DNA of 64,000 nt from Xylophilus sp. GOD-11R (lineage in GTDB: Bacteria; Pseudomonadota; Gammaproteobacteria; Burkholderiales; Burkholderiaceae_C), in the NCBI RefSeq assembly GCF_033546935.1, contig NZ_CP137854.1:3844001-3908000 (forward strand), read 5' to 3'. Shown here in pieces: positions 9,661 to 21,158 of the stretch. The notes below the pieces were generated by a model. It made no database searches. It worked only from the letters and a program-made list of their open reading frames with translations, and was not told where the DNA came from. Both the position numbers and the translations under genes were made by a program. The first letter of the stretch is position 1, and each line of letters begins with the position of its first letter.

Positions 9661-10352
9661 GGATTCCTTGATTTCAAATGGGCCAGCATGGCCGAGGCTG
9701 CGGCTTGCTCGCCCGCACGACGCGATCCGCCTATGCCGCGTTCGGTCTTGCCGGTTTCGGTGATCTCGCACTCGACGTCGAACGTCTGCCGGTGCGCGGC
9801 GCCGAGTACCGCTACCACGCGGTAAACCGGCAATTTCATTTTGCGACCCTGCAGCCACTCCTGCAACTCGGTCTTCGGGTCCTTCTCGGCAGCCGGCATG
9901 CGGGGTGTGATGTCGAGCTTGGCGAAGAGTCGATCGACCAGCGCCGCCGCCTTGTCGTAGCCCGCATCGCAATACACCGCGCCGATCAGCGCTTCTAGCA
10001 CGTCGGCCAGGATGGACGGGCGCTTGTGGCCGCCCGAACGTGCTTCACCCTCGCCGAGGCGCAAGGCTTCGGGAAGATCGAGTTCCAGCGCCAGACCGTG
10101 CAGGGTTTCCTGCCGGACGAGGTTGGCCCGCACCCGAGAAAGATCGCCTTCGGCCAAGGCGCCGAGGCGGCGATACAGCAGATCGGATACGGCAAGGTTG
10201 AGGACGGAATCACCGAGGAATTCGAGCCGCTCGTAGTGGTCGGACGAAAAGCTTCGGTGGGTGAGCGCGCGCTGCAGGAGCCGCGTATCGGCGAACGTGT
10301 GTTGCAGCCGCGTCTGCACGGCTGCCTGTGCCGCATTCAGGAACGGCGTCAT
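9657..10352 (-). CDS. rnc: Ribonuclease III
   Basis: 231 residues from the ATG at 10352 (MTPFLNAAQ). It cleaves double-stranded RNA in rRNA processing and mRNA decay. The catalytic signature [20 protein letters not shown] is complete, and further acidic residues occur in [15 protein letters not shown]. The C-terminal double-stranded-RNA-binding domain spans about residues 155-225 ([19 protein letters not shown]). The ORF could open further upstream, but those residues are composition noise. It sits between the DUF4845 gene and era in the lepB operon. Confidence 0.97.
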   Translation of the reverse strand: MTPFLNAAQAAVQTRLQHTFADTRLLQRALTHRSFSSDHYERLEFLGDSVLNLAVSDLLYRRLGALAEGDLSRVRANLVRQETLHGLALELDLPEALRLGEGEARSGGHKRPSILADVLEALIGAVYCDAGYDKAAALVDRLFAKLDITPRMPAAEKDPKTELQEWLQGRKMKLPVYRVVAVLGAAHRQTFDVECEITETGKTERGIGGSRRAGEQAAASAMLAHLKSRNP

Positions 10353-10383
10353 CGAGGAAACAGATTCAGGGTGAGTGCAGCGC

Positions 10384-10764
10384 TCAGTGCGCGCTGCCGG
10401 TGTAGTTGATGACGAGGGACGCGGGGCCGAACAGGTGCAGTTCCTTGCGATAGGCAAAGGACACCTTGAAGCCCGGTGCGTTGTTGGCGTTCGGCTCGAT
10501 CTCGAGATCCTTGCCGGTGATCGACGCGATGTCGTCGATCTGCGCGGAGCGGTCGAAGGCCGAGCGCACCGTGGCCGGCGTGGGCTGCGACTTGGCGCGC
10601 TCCACCGCCTTCAGCACGGCCTGGTACTCGATGGCTGACGGCACGATGCGCATCGTCAGCAAGGCGGCCGCGCCGATGATGAAGATGACGAAGAGCAGGC
10701 CCAGCAAGCCCAGCCCGCGCTGACGACGGGCGCGTGTGGCGCCGTATTGGCTCGAAATGGACAT
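10384..10764 (-). CDS. DUF4845 single-pass membrane protein
   Basis: 126 residues from MSISSQYGATRARRQRGLG. One transmembrane helix is evident at about residues 19-38 (GLLGLLFVIFIIGAAALL), giving a short cytoplasmic tail and a periplasmic C-terminus. This small protein sits between lepB and rnc in many beta- and gamma-proteobacteria and is annotated DUF4845; its function is unknown. An ATG five codons upstream (10779) is possible. The chosen start has GGAG about ten bases before it. Its prepilin-like N-terminus (basic, then GLG) may explain its closeness to lepB, which is speculation. Confidence 0.85.
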   Translation of the reverse strand: MSISSQYGATRARRQRGLGLLGLLFVIFIIGAAALLTMRIVPSAIEYQAVLKAVERAKSQPTPATVRSAFDRSAQIDDIASITGKDLEIEPNANNAPGFKVSFAYRKELHLFGPASLVINYTGSAH

Positions 10765-10793
10765 CCGGTTCGTCTCCATGCGTGGCGCGCGGC

Positions 10794-11771
10794 TCAATCG
10801 AAAGTGCCGATGCGCTTGAGGTTGGTGAAGTTCATCCAGATCAGGAAAGCCTTGCCGATGATGTTCTGGTCGGGCACGAAGCCCCAGAAACGCGAATCCA
10901 GCGAGTTGTCGCGGTTGTCGCCCATCATGAAGTAGTAGCCGTCGGGCACCTTGCAGGTGACACCTTCGACCGTGTAGCGGCAATTGCTGCGGTAGGCGAA
11001 GTCGGAAGCGCCGGGAACATAGGCCGGGCGTTCGTCGTCGTTGAGGACGCGGTGCTTGTGCTCGCCGAGCTGCTCTTCGAGCTGCTTGAAGTAGCGCATG
11101 GAGTCTTCTTCGAAGAAGTCGCTCGTCGCCTGCGTGGGTACCGGCTTGCCGTTGATGGTGAGCCGCTTGTTCAGGTAGGCCACTTCGTCGCCCGGAATGC
11201 CGACCACCCGCTTGATGTAGTCGACGCTGGGCTGCGGCGGATAACGGAACACCATCACGTCGCCCCGGGCCGGCGGCGTGCCGTTGGTGAGCTTGGTGTT
11301 GATGACCGGCAACCGGATGCCGTAGGCGAACTTGTTCACCAGGATCAGGTCTCCGACGAGCAGCGTGGGGATCATGGATCCGGAAGGAATCTTGAACGGC
11401 TCGAACAGGAAGGACCGCAGCACGAACACGATGACGATGACCGGGAACAGGCCTGCCGTCCAGTCCAGCCACCACGGCTGCGCGAGGATGCGGCTGCGTG
11501 CCTGGCTCAGGTCGGCGTCGTCGCTGCCATCGACCTTGTCGATGCCCATGCGCTGCAACTCTTCGCGACGCGCGGCGGTGGACGCCACCAGGGTGTCGGC
11601 CGCCCGTCGGCGGCGCGGCAGGAAGATGAAGCGCTCGGCCAGCCAGTAGCAGCCGGTGACCACGGTCGCCAGCAACAACAACAGAGCGAAATTACCTTCG
11701 AGCATGCCGAAGTACCAGGCGCCGGCATAGGCGACAAACGCCGCGAGGATCGCGGTGGTGAGAATCTGCAT
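10794..11771 (-). CDS. lepB: Signal peptidase I
   Basis: 325 residues, an inner-membrane serine protease that removes signal peptides from exported proteins. Two N-terminal membrane segments lie at about residues 5-42, and another at about 107-123. The catalytic Ser is in IPSGSMIPTLLVGD (Ser132). The general-base Lys is in YIKRVVGIPGDEV (Lys187). The conserved GDNRDNSLDSRFWG box is near the end. It follows lepA by 24 bases, the classic lepA-lepB operon. Confidence 0.97.
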   Translation of the reverse strand: MQILTTAILAAFVAYAGAWYFGMLEGNFALLLLLATVVTGCYWLAERFIFLPRRRRAADTLVASTAARREELQRMGIDKVDGSDDADLSQARSRILAQPWWLDWTAGLFPVIVIVFVLRSFLFEPFKIPSGSMIPTLLVGDLILVNKFAYGIRLPVINTKLTNGTPPARGDVMVFRYPPQPSVDYIKRVVGIPGDEVAYLNKRLTINGKPVPTQATSDFFEEDSMRYFKQLEEQLGEHKHRVLNDDERPAYVPGASDFAYRSNCRYTVEGVTCKVPDGYYFMMGDNRDNSLDSRFWGFVPDQNIIGKAFLIWMNFTNLKRIGTFD

Positions 11772-11795
11772 CGATCCGTCCGATAAGGCTTTTTA

Positions 11796-13604
<1,809 letters not shown>

Positions 13605-13648
13605 CAACGGGAACGCTTAAGTAATTGAATTGTTTGGCACGCACAAAG

Positions 13649-13679
13649 AAAAAAGGGCGCGTCGAGTGGCGACGCGCCC
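13649..13679 (-). terminator. Intrinsic terminator upstream of lepA
   Basis: On the minus strand a 9-bp GC stem (13679-13671 against 13663-13655) with a 7-base loop is followed by six U residues (13654-13649). It closes transcription coming from the mucD side, or from a short transcript starting in the region before lepA. Confidence 0.8.
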
Positions 13680-13713
13680 TGAACCAACAATCTATGGCAA
13701 CTGCGATAGCTGG
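13649..13713 (-). ncRNA. Candidate small RNA or lepA leader with attenuator
   Basis: A TACAAT box on the minus strand (13725-13720) would place a start near 13713, giving a transcript of about 65 bases that ends at the strong terminator. No good -35 hexamer is found at 16-19 bases. Either a small RNA or a leader whose read-through feeds lepA would fit. Very tentative. Confidence 0.22.
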
Positions 13714-14069
13714 AGTTTCATTGTAGGCAAAAAGGCTGATACGTACAGTTCGCCTACCGCGAGCCGGGGTCGTTGCAGTGTGGCAACGAAAAAGTTATCA
13801 ACAGGATGTCAACAGGATGCCGTCTTAATCTTTTGAACAACATGTGGGCGGCCTGTGGATCCCCTGTGCACGACTTCACTCCATATCGCATCGTGGATTG
13901 GCAGGTACGCCATATATCGTAATGCGAAGTACGCGAGCCCTATTCTATCGAAACTCTGCATGACAAAATTTAGCGTCGGTAGCAAGCGAACACTTCAAAA
14001 TGCACATCGGGCGCACTCTGAATCGGTAAAGACCCGCAAGACCACTCGATTTCGAAGGGCTTAGGGCCG
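13680..14069. other. AT-rich gene-free stretch between mucD and lepA
   Basis: About 390 bases with clearly more A/T than the surroundings. Only two frames of just under 70 codons are open, both without ribosome sites and with unnatural composition, so I see no gene. It holds a tandem 11-bp repeat, a small inverted repeat (CGTTGC at 13771-13776 with GCAACG at 13783-13788) and two 9-mers resembling DnaA boxes (TTATCAACA at 13795-13803; TGTGGATCC at 13854-13862). No tRNA-like fold was recognised. Confidence 0.65.
13798..13819. repeat. Tandem direct repeat, 2 x 11 bp
   Basis: TCAACAGGATG occurs twice with no spacer. It lies in the AT-rich region before lepA and overlaps a DnaA-box-like 9-mer. 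It could be a protein-binding site or a duplication slip. Confidence 0.8.
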
Positions 14070-15584
14070 TCATTTGGTGGGACGGATCAGCAGATATTGA
14101 GCCCACTCACCGCGTCGCACCAAAACGTTCGCCACCTTGCTCCGGTCGAGCTTGGCAAGCGCTGCTTCGAATTCCTTCACGGTCGAAACTTCCGCATTGC
14201 CGACAGCAAGGATGACGTCACCTTCTTTCACGCCGGCTCGGGCGGCGCCATCGGTAGCGCTTTCCACCCGGACGCCACCCTTGAGCTTGAGTTCCTTCTT
14301 CTGGGCGGCGGTGAGTTCGCTCACGGCCAATCCCAATACTTTCCCGGCACTCGAAGCCGGCGCCTTCTCCGCTTTTGCGGGCGCGGGCGCCGCGGCGACC
14401 TCGTCCGGCTCGATCTCGGCGATGGTCACCGCGATATCACGTGTAGCACCGCGGCGGAACACGCCAAGCGTGCTCTTGGTGCCCGGCTTGGTTCCACCAA
14501 CCAGGCGCGGCAGATCGCTCGGCCGCTCGATCGTTTTTCCGTCGAACCTCACGATGATGTCGCCGGGTTCGACGCCCGCCTTCTCGGCAGGAGATCCGGA
14601 CTGCACGCCGCGCACCAGCGCGCCGCGTGCAGCACCCAGGCCGAGAGACTCCGCGACCTCGCGACTGACCTGGTCGATCTCGACGCCGATGCGGCCACGG
14701 GACACCCGGCCGGATTGCCGGAGCTGGTCGCTGACGCGAATCGCCTCGTCGATCGGGATGGAGAACGAGATGCCCATGAAGCCGCCGGAGCGCGAATAGA
14801 TCTGGCTGTTGATGCCGACCACCTCGCCACGCAGGTTGATCAAGGGACCGCCCGAGTTGCCCGGGTTGATCGCGACATCGGTCTGGATGAAGGGCAGGTA
14901 TTCGCCCGTGTCGCGCTGCTTGGCGCTGACGATGCCGGCCGTTACCGTGTTTTCCAGGCCGAAAGGCGAGCCGATCGCCATCACCCACTCACCGACGCGG
15001 AGCTTGGCGAGATCGGGCGCAATGCGCACGGCCGGCAGGCCGGTCGCCTCGATCTTCACCACCGCCACATCGGTCCGCTTGTCGGCGCCGATGATCTTGG
15101 CCTTGAATTCGCGTTTGTCGGTCAGCGTGACAATGACTTCGTCGGCACCGTCCACCACGTGGGCGTTGGTCATGACGAAGCCGTCCGGGGTGAGCACGAA
15201 GCCCGAGCCGACGCCGCGCGGCTGCTCTTCGTCGGGCTGCGGCGCGGGCTGGTTGCGCGGCTGCTGCTTGGGACGCGGCACCGCCTTGGGGACCGGAATG
15301 CCGAAGCGCTTGAAGAACTCGAGCATGTCTTCATCCATGTCCCCCATCTGCGCATTGGGCGACACCCGTTCGAGCGTGCGGATGTTGACCACCGAAGGCC
15401 CCACCTGCTCCACCAGATCGGCGAAGTCCGGCAAGCTCCTGGCTACCACCGGCGGGCTCGCGGTCACGGCCTGAGCCTGCGCCGGCAGACCGGAAAACAG
15501 CAGGGTCGAGCCCAGCACGGCCGTCAGCAAGCGGCTGGAGGCGTTCATGCGCCGGTGATGGCGTTCGATCGACAGCATCTTCAT
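14070..15584 (-). CDS. mucD: Periplasmic serine protease/chaperone of the DegP-MucD family
   Basis: 504 residues from the ATG at 15584, which has GGA close upstream and lies 10 bases after the mucB stop. A signal peptide ends near residue 38 (GLPAQAQA). The trypsin-like triad is His142 (TNAHVVDG), Asp172 (RTDVAVVKI) and Ser244 (GNSGGPLI). Two PDZ domains follow at about 290-380 and 415-500. An inserted Pro/Gln-rich stretch (residues about 100-118) corresponds to the LA-loop region. It degrades misfolded envelope proteins and is the usual last gene of the rpoE-rseA-mucB operon in beta-proteobacteria. The in-frame extension upstream overlaps mucB and was rejected. Confidence 0.95.
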   Translation of the reverse strand: MKMLSIERHHRRMNASSRLLTAVLGSTLLFSGLPAQAQAVTASPPVVARSLPDFADLVEQVGPSVVNIRTLERVSPNAQMGDMDEDMLEFFKRFGIPVPKAVPRPKQQPRNQPAPQPDEEQPRGVGSGFVLTPDGFVMTNAHVVDGADEVIVTLTDKREFKAKIIGADKRTDVAVVKIEATGLPAVRIAPDLAKLRVGEWVMAIGSPFGLENTVTAGIVSAKQRDTGEYLPFIQTDVAINPGNSGGPLINLRGEVVGINSQIYSRSGGFMGISFSIPIDEAIRVSDQLRQSGRVSRGRIGVEIDQVSREVAESLGLGAARGALVRGVQSGSPAEKAGVEPGDIIVRFDGKTIERPSDLPRLVGGTKPGTKSTLGVFRRGATRDIAVTIAEIEPDEVAAAPAPAKAEKAPASSAGKVLGLAVSELTAAQKKELKLKGGVRVESATDGAARAGVKEGDVILAVGNAEVSTVKEFEAALAKLDRSKVANVLVRRGEWAQYLLIRPTK

Positions 15585-15594
15585 ATTTCCAATC

Positions 15595-16644
15595 TCAAGG
15601 GCGCCGCTCGAGAATCGCGGCGAATGCATCCAGGGTTTGCGGCGGAACCTCGCCCATGGCCGTGAGCCACCAGTCACCGGCGACACGGCGACCGAGCATC
15701 TGCGTCAGGCCGGCCATGCTGCGCCATTCCTGCCGGGGCTTTTCGCCGTACGGTTCGATGAAAAGGGACACGGTGGCGAGGCCGTCCGAAAAAATCCATT
15801 GGACGGCACCTGGCACATTGCCTGGTGCACGTTTGTAGCAATCGAGGGACTCGAAGCCCGGTACCGCCGCCCGGGCGAGCCAACCTTCGGCTTCGGCCGA
15901 GGTACGGACACGTTCGAGCTTCTCGAGCTTGTAGGCGCCGATGTTGCCCATCGCCTGCTGCATCTTGTCCGCGCGCAAGGGCACATCGAACTGGAGATCG
16001 GAGAAGGCGGCCTGCTCCAGCACGTGGCCGTGCTTGTCGAGCGTCTGGAGCTGGACCGCGAAACCGGAGCGCCGCTCGACCCAGAGGCGGTAGCCGTACC
16101 GGGCGGCGTCGCGAGGCATCAGTTGGAACACGTCGGTATCGAATCCAGCGACGCGCTCGGTTCCGCCCGGCTTGACGAGGTAGAACTCACCCACCACTCC
16201 GGCGTGGACGCGCGCCAGATGCGGAAACAGCCCGACGGTGTCGCGCTGCTCCAGCCGGGCGGTATGGGTATCGGGAAGATAGGTCGTGACCTGGTTGTTG
16301 CGCCGGAAGACCAGGCGGGGCGTGCCGGTGAGCGACTCCATCCGCTCGATCTGCTGACCGGCCTCCGACAGATGCCAGACGCGCGAGCTGGCCATCGCTC
16401 CGTTGGCCGACAAGACCACGAAGGTGCCGGTGTAGGTCTTCTTGCGCGCCGCCTCGCGCGCGCGTTGTAGAACCTGGGTGATGGAGGCCTGGTTGCCGTG
16501 ATTGCCGGGTTCGGTTCGCGACCGGCCATCGACGTCGGCCGCTGCGGGCTCCGACGAGGTCTGTGCGGCGGCGGCGGTACACAGGCCGAGCAGGCACAAG
16601 GTGGGCAGGCGCCGGAGGAGTCTTCTCAGCAGTGTCGCGCTCAT
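15595..16644 (-). CDS. mucB: Sigma-E regulatory protein MucB/RseB
   Basis: 349 residues from MSATLLRRLLRRLPTLCLLG. That start gives a proper basic-then-hydrophobic signal peptide cleaved after about AAAAAQ. RseB/MucB binds the periplasmic side of RseA, shields it from DegS and senses mislocalised lipoprotein or LPS. Typical segments are YTGTFVVLSANGAMASSRVWH (in two pieces), GFDTDVFQLMPRDAARYGYRLWVE and the late FSDGLATVSLFIEP. An ATG at 16686 overlapping the rseA stop (TGATG) would add 14 acidic residues before the signal peptide, so I prefer 16644. Confidence 0.92.
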   Translation of the reverse strand: MSATLLRRLLRRLPTLCLLGLCTAAAAQTSSEPAAADVDGRSRTEPGNHGNQASITQVLQRAREAARKKTYTGTFVVLSANGAMASSRVWHLSEAGQQIERMESLTGTPRLVFRRNNQVTTYLPDTHTARLEQRDTVGLFPHLARVHAGVVGEFYLVKPGGTERVAGFDTDVFQLMPRDAARYGYRLWVERRSGFAVQLQTLDKHGHVLEQAAFSDLQFDVPLRADKMQQAMGNIGAYKLEKLERVRTSAEAEGWLARAAVPGFESLDCYKRAPGNVPGAVQWIFSDGLATVSLFIEPYGEKPRQEWRSMAGLTQMLGRRVAGDWWLTAMGEVPPQTLDAFAAILERRP

Positions 16645-16685
16645 GGGTTCGAGGTTCTCACCGGCCTTTTCGGCCCATCGCGGCA

Positions 16686-17330
16686 TCAGCGCGGAGCGTC
16701 ATCGGTGACGCTCACGTTGCGGACCAGGCGCGCGGGACTCTGCAGCGCCGAACCGCCCACGGCGCGGTTGTGCGCCGCGAGCAGTTCGTCGAGTTGCGCG
16801 TTGCGCAGCATGACGGGCGGCGCCTCGTTGGACGTTTCATTGGCCACCGGGAGCTCGACCCGTACCGTCTGAATGTCGCCACCCGCCGGCACGGCCCGGG
16901 CCAGCGCGGCTCCTGTCTGTTCGGGAGCGCCGGCCTGGAGAACTTGCCAGCCGATGACCGCGACCGCCGCGAGCGACGCGAACCCGGCAGCGACCTTCCA
17001 ACGAAACACATCCGCGTTCGCCGCGTTCCGACCGGGCTGCGGCACCACGACGGGCGCGGCGACAGGTGCGCCGACCGTGCGGGCCGGCTCCTGCGCCAGT
17101 CGTGATTCGAGGCGCGCGAGAAAATCGAGGTCCGAGCTGCCATCGGCCAGGCTGGGCGAGCGCAGGGTGTCGCCGATGAGGTGATACGCATGCCAGCGGG
17201 CACGGGCCTGGCCGTCGGCGCCGAGCGCGTCCAGGGCCACGGCGAACGCCTCGCCCCGCAACGCGCCGTCGGCGAGGGCCGACATCGCATCGTCTTCGGG
17301 AAGTATCTGGGTTTGTTGATTGCTGATCAT
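16686..17330 (-). CDS. rseA: Anti-sigma-E factor RseA
   Basis: 214 residues from MISNQQTQILPEDDAMSALADGAL, with AGGTG about five bases before the ATG. The N-terminal cytoplasmic domain (residues about 12-90, including DALGADGQARARWHAYHLIGD in two pieces) binds RpoE. One membrane helix follows at about 115-135 (VAAGFASLAAVAVIGWQVL), then a periplasmic part that MucB contacts. Regulated cleavage releases sigma-E during envelope stress. It lies between rpoE and mucB as expected. Confidence 0.9.
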   Translation of the reverse strand: MISNQQTQILPEDDAMSALADGALRGEAFAVALDALGADGQARARWHAYHLIGDTLRSPSLADGSSDLDFLARLESRLAQEPARTVGAPVAAPVVVPQPGRNAANADVFRWKVAAGFASLAAVAVIGWQVLQAGAPEQTGAALARAVPAGGDIQTVRVELPVANETSNEAPPVMLRNAQLDELLAAHNRAVGGSALQSPARLVRNVSVTDDAPR

Positions 17331-17401
17331 TGCTGCACCTGCCGTCGTTTTGGGCCAAGCCTTCGCTGTCTCCATGCGGGCACCACGGTTCATTCCGGTC
17401 G

Positions 17402-18067
17402 TCACCACCGTTTGCCGGATCGGCTTTCGAGTAGGGGACGCACCTTCGCAGATATCGCCTCCCGCGCCCGGAAGATCCGCGAACGAACCGTACCGATCGG
17501 ACAATCCATCGCTTCCGCGATCTCTTCGTAGCTCAATCCCTCGATTTCCCGCAGCGTAACCGCCTGACGCAGATCCTCGGGCAGGGCGTCCATCGCCGCA
17601 TTCACCGTCGCGGCGATTTCCTTCGCCGCGAACACCGTTTCCGGTGTCTCGTCGCTGCTTAGTTCATGGTCGAACGCGGAAGTTTCATCGTCGTCGGCTC
17701 CGGAACGTAACGCGTTCTCCGAAATCACGGGATTGCGCCGCATGTCGACCAGGGATTTCTTGGCCGTGTTGACCGCGATGCGGTAGAGCCAGGTATAGAA
17801 CTGCGCATCGCCGCGAAACTGATGCAGCGCGCGGTAGGCCCGGATGAAGGTTTCCTGCGCGATGTCCTCGACCAGCTCCGCATCGCGGACCATGCGACCG
17901 ATCAGGCGTTCGATTCGACGCCGATATTTGAGCACCAGCAAGCCGTAGGCGCGCTGGTCGCCGGCGACGGTCCGTTGAACGAGCAACAGGTCGCTGTCGG
18001 CTGCGGTCGCGGGATCGTCGGGTATGACGATGACGGGCGCGGGCGGATTCTCGGGCTGCTCGCTCAT
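17402..18067 (-). CDS. rpoE: RNA polymerase sigma-E factor
   Basis: 221 residues from MSEQPENPPAPVIVIPDD. Region 2 includes YGLLVLKYRRRIERLIGRMV, DIAQETFIRAYRALHQFRGD and FYTWLYRIAVNTAKK; region 4 includes LREIEGLSYEEIAEAMDCPIG and VRSRIFRAREAI, a close match to proteobacterial RpoE/AlgU. The ATG overlaps the stop of the preceding YgfX-like gene (ATGA at 18064-18067). It heads the envelope-stress operon. A convincing sigma-E-type promoter (GAACTT with TCTGA) could not be located upstream. Confidence 0.96.
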   Translation of the reverse strand: MSEQPENPPAPVIVIPDDPATAADSDLLLVQRTVAGDQRAYGLLVLKYRRRIERLIGRMVRDAELVEDIAQETFIRAYRALHQFRGDAQFYTWLYRIAVNTAKKSLVDMRRNPVISENALRSGADDDETSAFDHELSSDETPETVFAAKEIAATVNAAMDALPEDLRQAVTLREIEGLSYEEIAEAMDCPIGTVRSRIFRAREAISAKVRPLLESRSGKRW

Positions 18068-18549
18068 GCCGCTCCCTGCGCGCTGGTCCGGGCGGGCGAC
18101 AGCGCGTCCGCCTGCGCGGCCGTCACGGCGCAACGCAGTGCATGCCAGCGCTGGGGTGCCGCCGACCGATCGACGAAAACCCAGGCCGGGAGCCTGCCCG
18201 ACTGCTTGAGCCGCAACAGCATGGACGACTGGAGATCGAGGGAAACGCTGATCGAAGCGCTCTCGATCAAGGGCTTGTCCGTGATCGTGGACGGGACCGA
18301 TTCGTCGATCGACCAGGCCTCACCGTTCCACCGCAACATGCGGGGCCGGCCACAAAGCCATTGGATCATCGCCGCCAGGCCGACGCCGATCGTCCAGCCG
18401 CCCACCAGCAGACCGGCCCACACCGAAGTCCGTGTGCCGGCCAGCCAACCGACGACCGGCGCCGCGCCAAGCAGCCACATCATCGCCAAGCAGACGGCCT
18501 CCCGCCGCGAACGCAAGACCGGGTAGGCGACCGAGGCGGCGCTATGCAT
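18064..18549 (-). CDS. YgfX-like small membrane protein upstream of rpoE
   Basis: 161 residues. Two hydrophobic segments lie at about residues 18-38 (AVCLAMMWLLGAAPVVGWLAG, in part) and 43-66. A soluble C-terminal half follows with W-G-x-x-W (RWNGEAWSID), LDLQSSMLLRL and a final RWHALRCAV. This order of motifs resembles the YgfX/CptA family, inner-membrane proteins linked to flavinylation (with SdhE) or cytoskeleton inhibition in E. coli. No sdhE-like partner is next to it; instead it overlaps rpoE by 4 bases. It may be an unrecognised member of the envelope-stress operon. Family call moderate. Confidence 0.55.
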   Translation of the reverse strand: MHSAASVAYPVLRSRREAVCLAMMWLLGAAPVVGWLAGTRTSVWAGLLVGGWTIGVGLAAMIQWLCGRPRMLRWNGEAWSIDESVPSTITDKPLIESASISVSLDLQSSMLLRLKQSGRLPAWVFVDRSAAPQRWHALRCAVTAAQADALSPARTSAQGAA

Positions 18550-18641
18550 GGGTCTGCAGCGTGCGGCGATGCAGTATCAGACCCTGGGCCGCAGAAAATC
18601 GATCGGTGACGACGTCATAAGCGGGTGTGCCGGCACGAAGG

Positions 18642-19889
18642 TCAGGCAAAGCGCTTGAACACCAGCGAACCGTTGGTACCGCCGAAGCCGAAATTGTTCT
18701 TCAGCGCCACGTCGATCTTCAGGTCCCGCGCGGTGTTGGCGCAGTAGTCCAGGTCGCACTCGGGATCCTGATCGAAGATGTTGATCGTCGGCGGACTTTT
18801 CTGGTGGTGGATCGCCAGCACCGTGAAGACGCTCTCGATGCCACCCGCCCCGCCCAGCAGGTGACCAGTCATCGACTTGGTGGAGTTCACCACCGTTTTG
18901 TAGGCGTGGTCACCCAATGCCGCCTTGATGGCGTTGGATTCGTTGACGTCGCCGATCTGGGTCGAGGTACCGTGCGCATTGACGTAATCGACCTGGTCCG
19001 GATTGACGCCTGCATTGCGCAATGCCATTTGCATCGACCGCTGCGGACCACCGACGCTGGGCGAGGTTACGTGATAGGCGTCGGCACTCATGCCGAAGCC
19101 GGAGACTTCGGCGTAGATCTTGGCGCCACGGGCCTTGGCGTGTTCGTATTCCTCGAGCACCAGCACGCCGGCGCCCTCGCCCAACACGAAGCCGTCACGA
19201 TCCTTGTCCCAGGGACGGGACGCGGTCTGCGGGCTGTCGTTGCGGGTGGAAAGGGCACGCGGCGCGGTGAAGCCGCCGACACCCAGCGGCGAAACCGTGG
19301 CTTCCGCGCCGCCAGCGATCATGACGTCGGCATCGCCGTACTCGATCATGCGGGCCGACAGACCGATCGCATGCAAGCCGGTCGTGCAGGCGGTCACCAC
19401 CGATACGTTGGGGCCCTTGAAGCCGAAGCGAATGGAGACGTGGCCGGAGATCATGTTGATGATCGAAGCCGGCACGAAGAAGGGGGAAATCCTGCGTGGA
19501 CCGCGGCCTTCCAATTCGGCATGGGTCCGCTCGATCATCGGCAGACCACCGATGCCCGAACCGATGTTGCAACCGATACGGGTGGCGGCCTCTTCGTCCA
19601 GCGCATCGCCGGTCGGCAAGCCGCTGTCCAGCACCGCCTGCGCGGCAGCCGCGACACCGAGATGGATGAAACGATCCATGTGCCGGGCTTCCTTCTCCGG
19701 CATGTACTGGGTCACATCGAAGCCCTTCACTTCACCCGCGAACTTGCAGGCGAAATTGCTCGCATCGAATTGGGTGATGAAGTCGATGCCAGGAGTTCCG
19801 GCGAGGATGTTGGTCCAGGCGTCGGCCACCGTGTTGCCCACGGGGGTGACGCAGCCCAGACCGGTCACGACGACGCGTCGACGGCTCAT
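18642..19889 (-). CDS. fabF: Beta-ketoacyl-ACP synthase II
   Basis: 415 residues from MSRRRVVVTGLGCVTPVGN. It elongates acyl-ACP with malonyl-ACP in type II fatty-acid synthesis. The nucleophile Cys is in VVTACTTGLHAI. The two active-site His lie in VNAHGTSTQIGD and KSMTGHLLGGAG. The open frame extends ten codons further upstream without support. It follows acpP after 125 bases that include a small 7-bp hairpin (19970-19988), in the usual fabD-fabG-acpP-fabF order. Confidence 0.97.
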   Translation of the reverse strand: MSRRRVVVTGLGCVTPVGNTVADAWTNILAGTPGIDFITQFDASNFACKFAGEVKGFDVTQYMPEKEARHMDRFIHLGVAAAAQAVLDSGLPTGDALDEEAATRIGCNIGSGIGGLPMIERTHAELEGRGPRRISPFFVPASIINMISGHVSIRFGFKGPNVSVVTACTTGLHAIGLSARMIEYGDADVMIAGGAEATVSPLGVGGFTAPRALSTRNDSPQTASRPWDKDRDGFVLGEGAGVLVLEEYEHAKARGAKIYAEVSGFGMSADAYHVTSPSVGGPQRSMQMALRNAGVNPDQVDYVNAHGTSTQIGDVNESNAIKAALGDHAYKTVVNSTKSMTGHLLGGAGGIESVFTVLAIHHQKSPPTINIFDQDPECDLDYCANTARDLKIDVALKNNFGFGGTNGSLVFKRFA

Positions 19890-20014
19890 GCGGTGAAAAC
19901 CTTCTTCAAGGAAGCGCAAAAATGAATAAGACCCGAAGGTCGAGAAACAGCGCGCGATCCGCGACGAACATCAGGCACGTGGCCTGATCGACACCGACGG
20001 AAACTGCGCCGAAC

Positions 20015-21119
<1,105 letters not shown>

Positions 21120-21158
21120 GCTGATGGATTCCTTAATCTCGAAAATGCCCTGAGGCGA

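Noticed and set aside
13771..13788. CGTTGC/GCAACG inverted repeat as a terminator
   Set aside because: Stem of only six pairs and no U-tract at its end on the minus strand; on the plus strand the run is of A.
13796..13812. TTGACA and TTGATA hexamers on the minus strand as -35 boxes
   Set aside because: No -10-like hexamer stands 16-19 bases downstream of either.
13630..14064. Two plus-strand frames of just under 70 codons in the region before lepA
   Set aside because: TTG and GTG starts without ribosome sites; translations have no hydrophobic or motif pattern.
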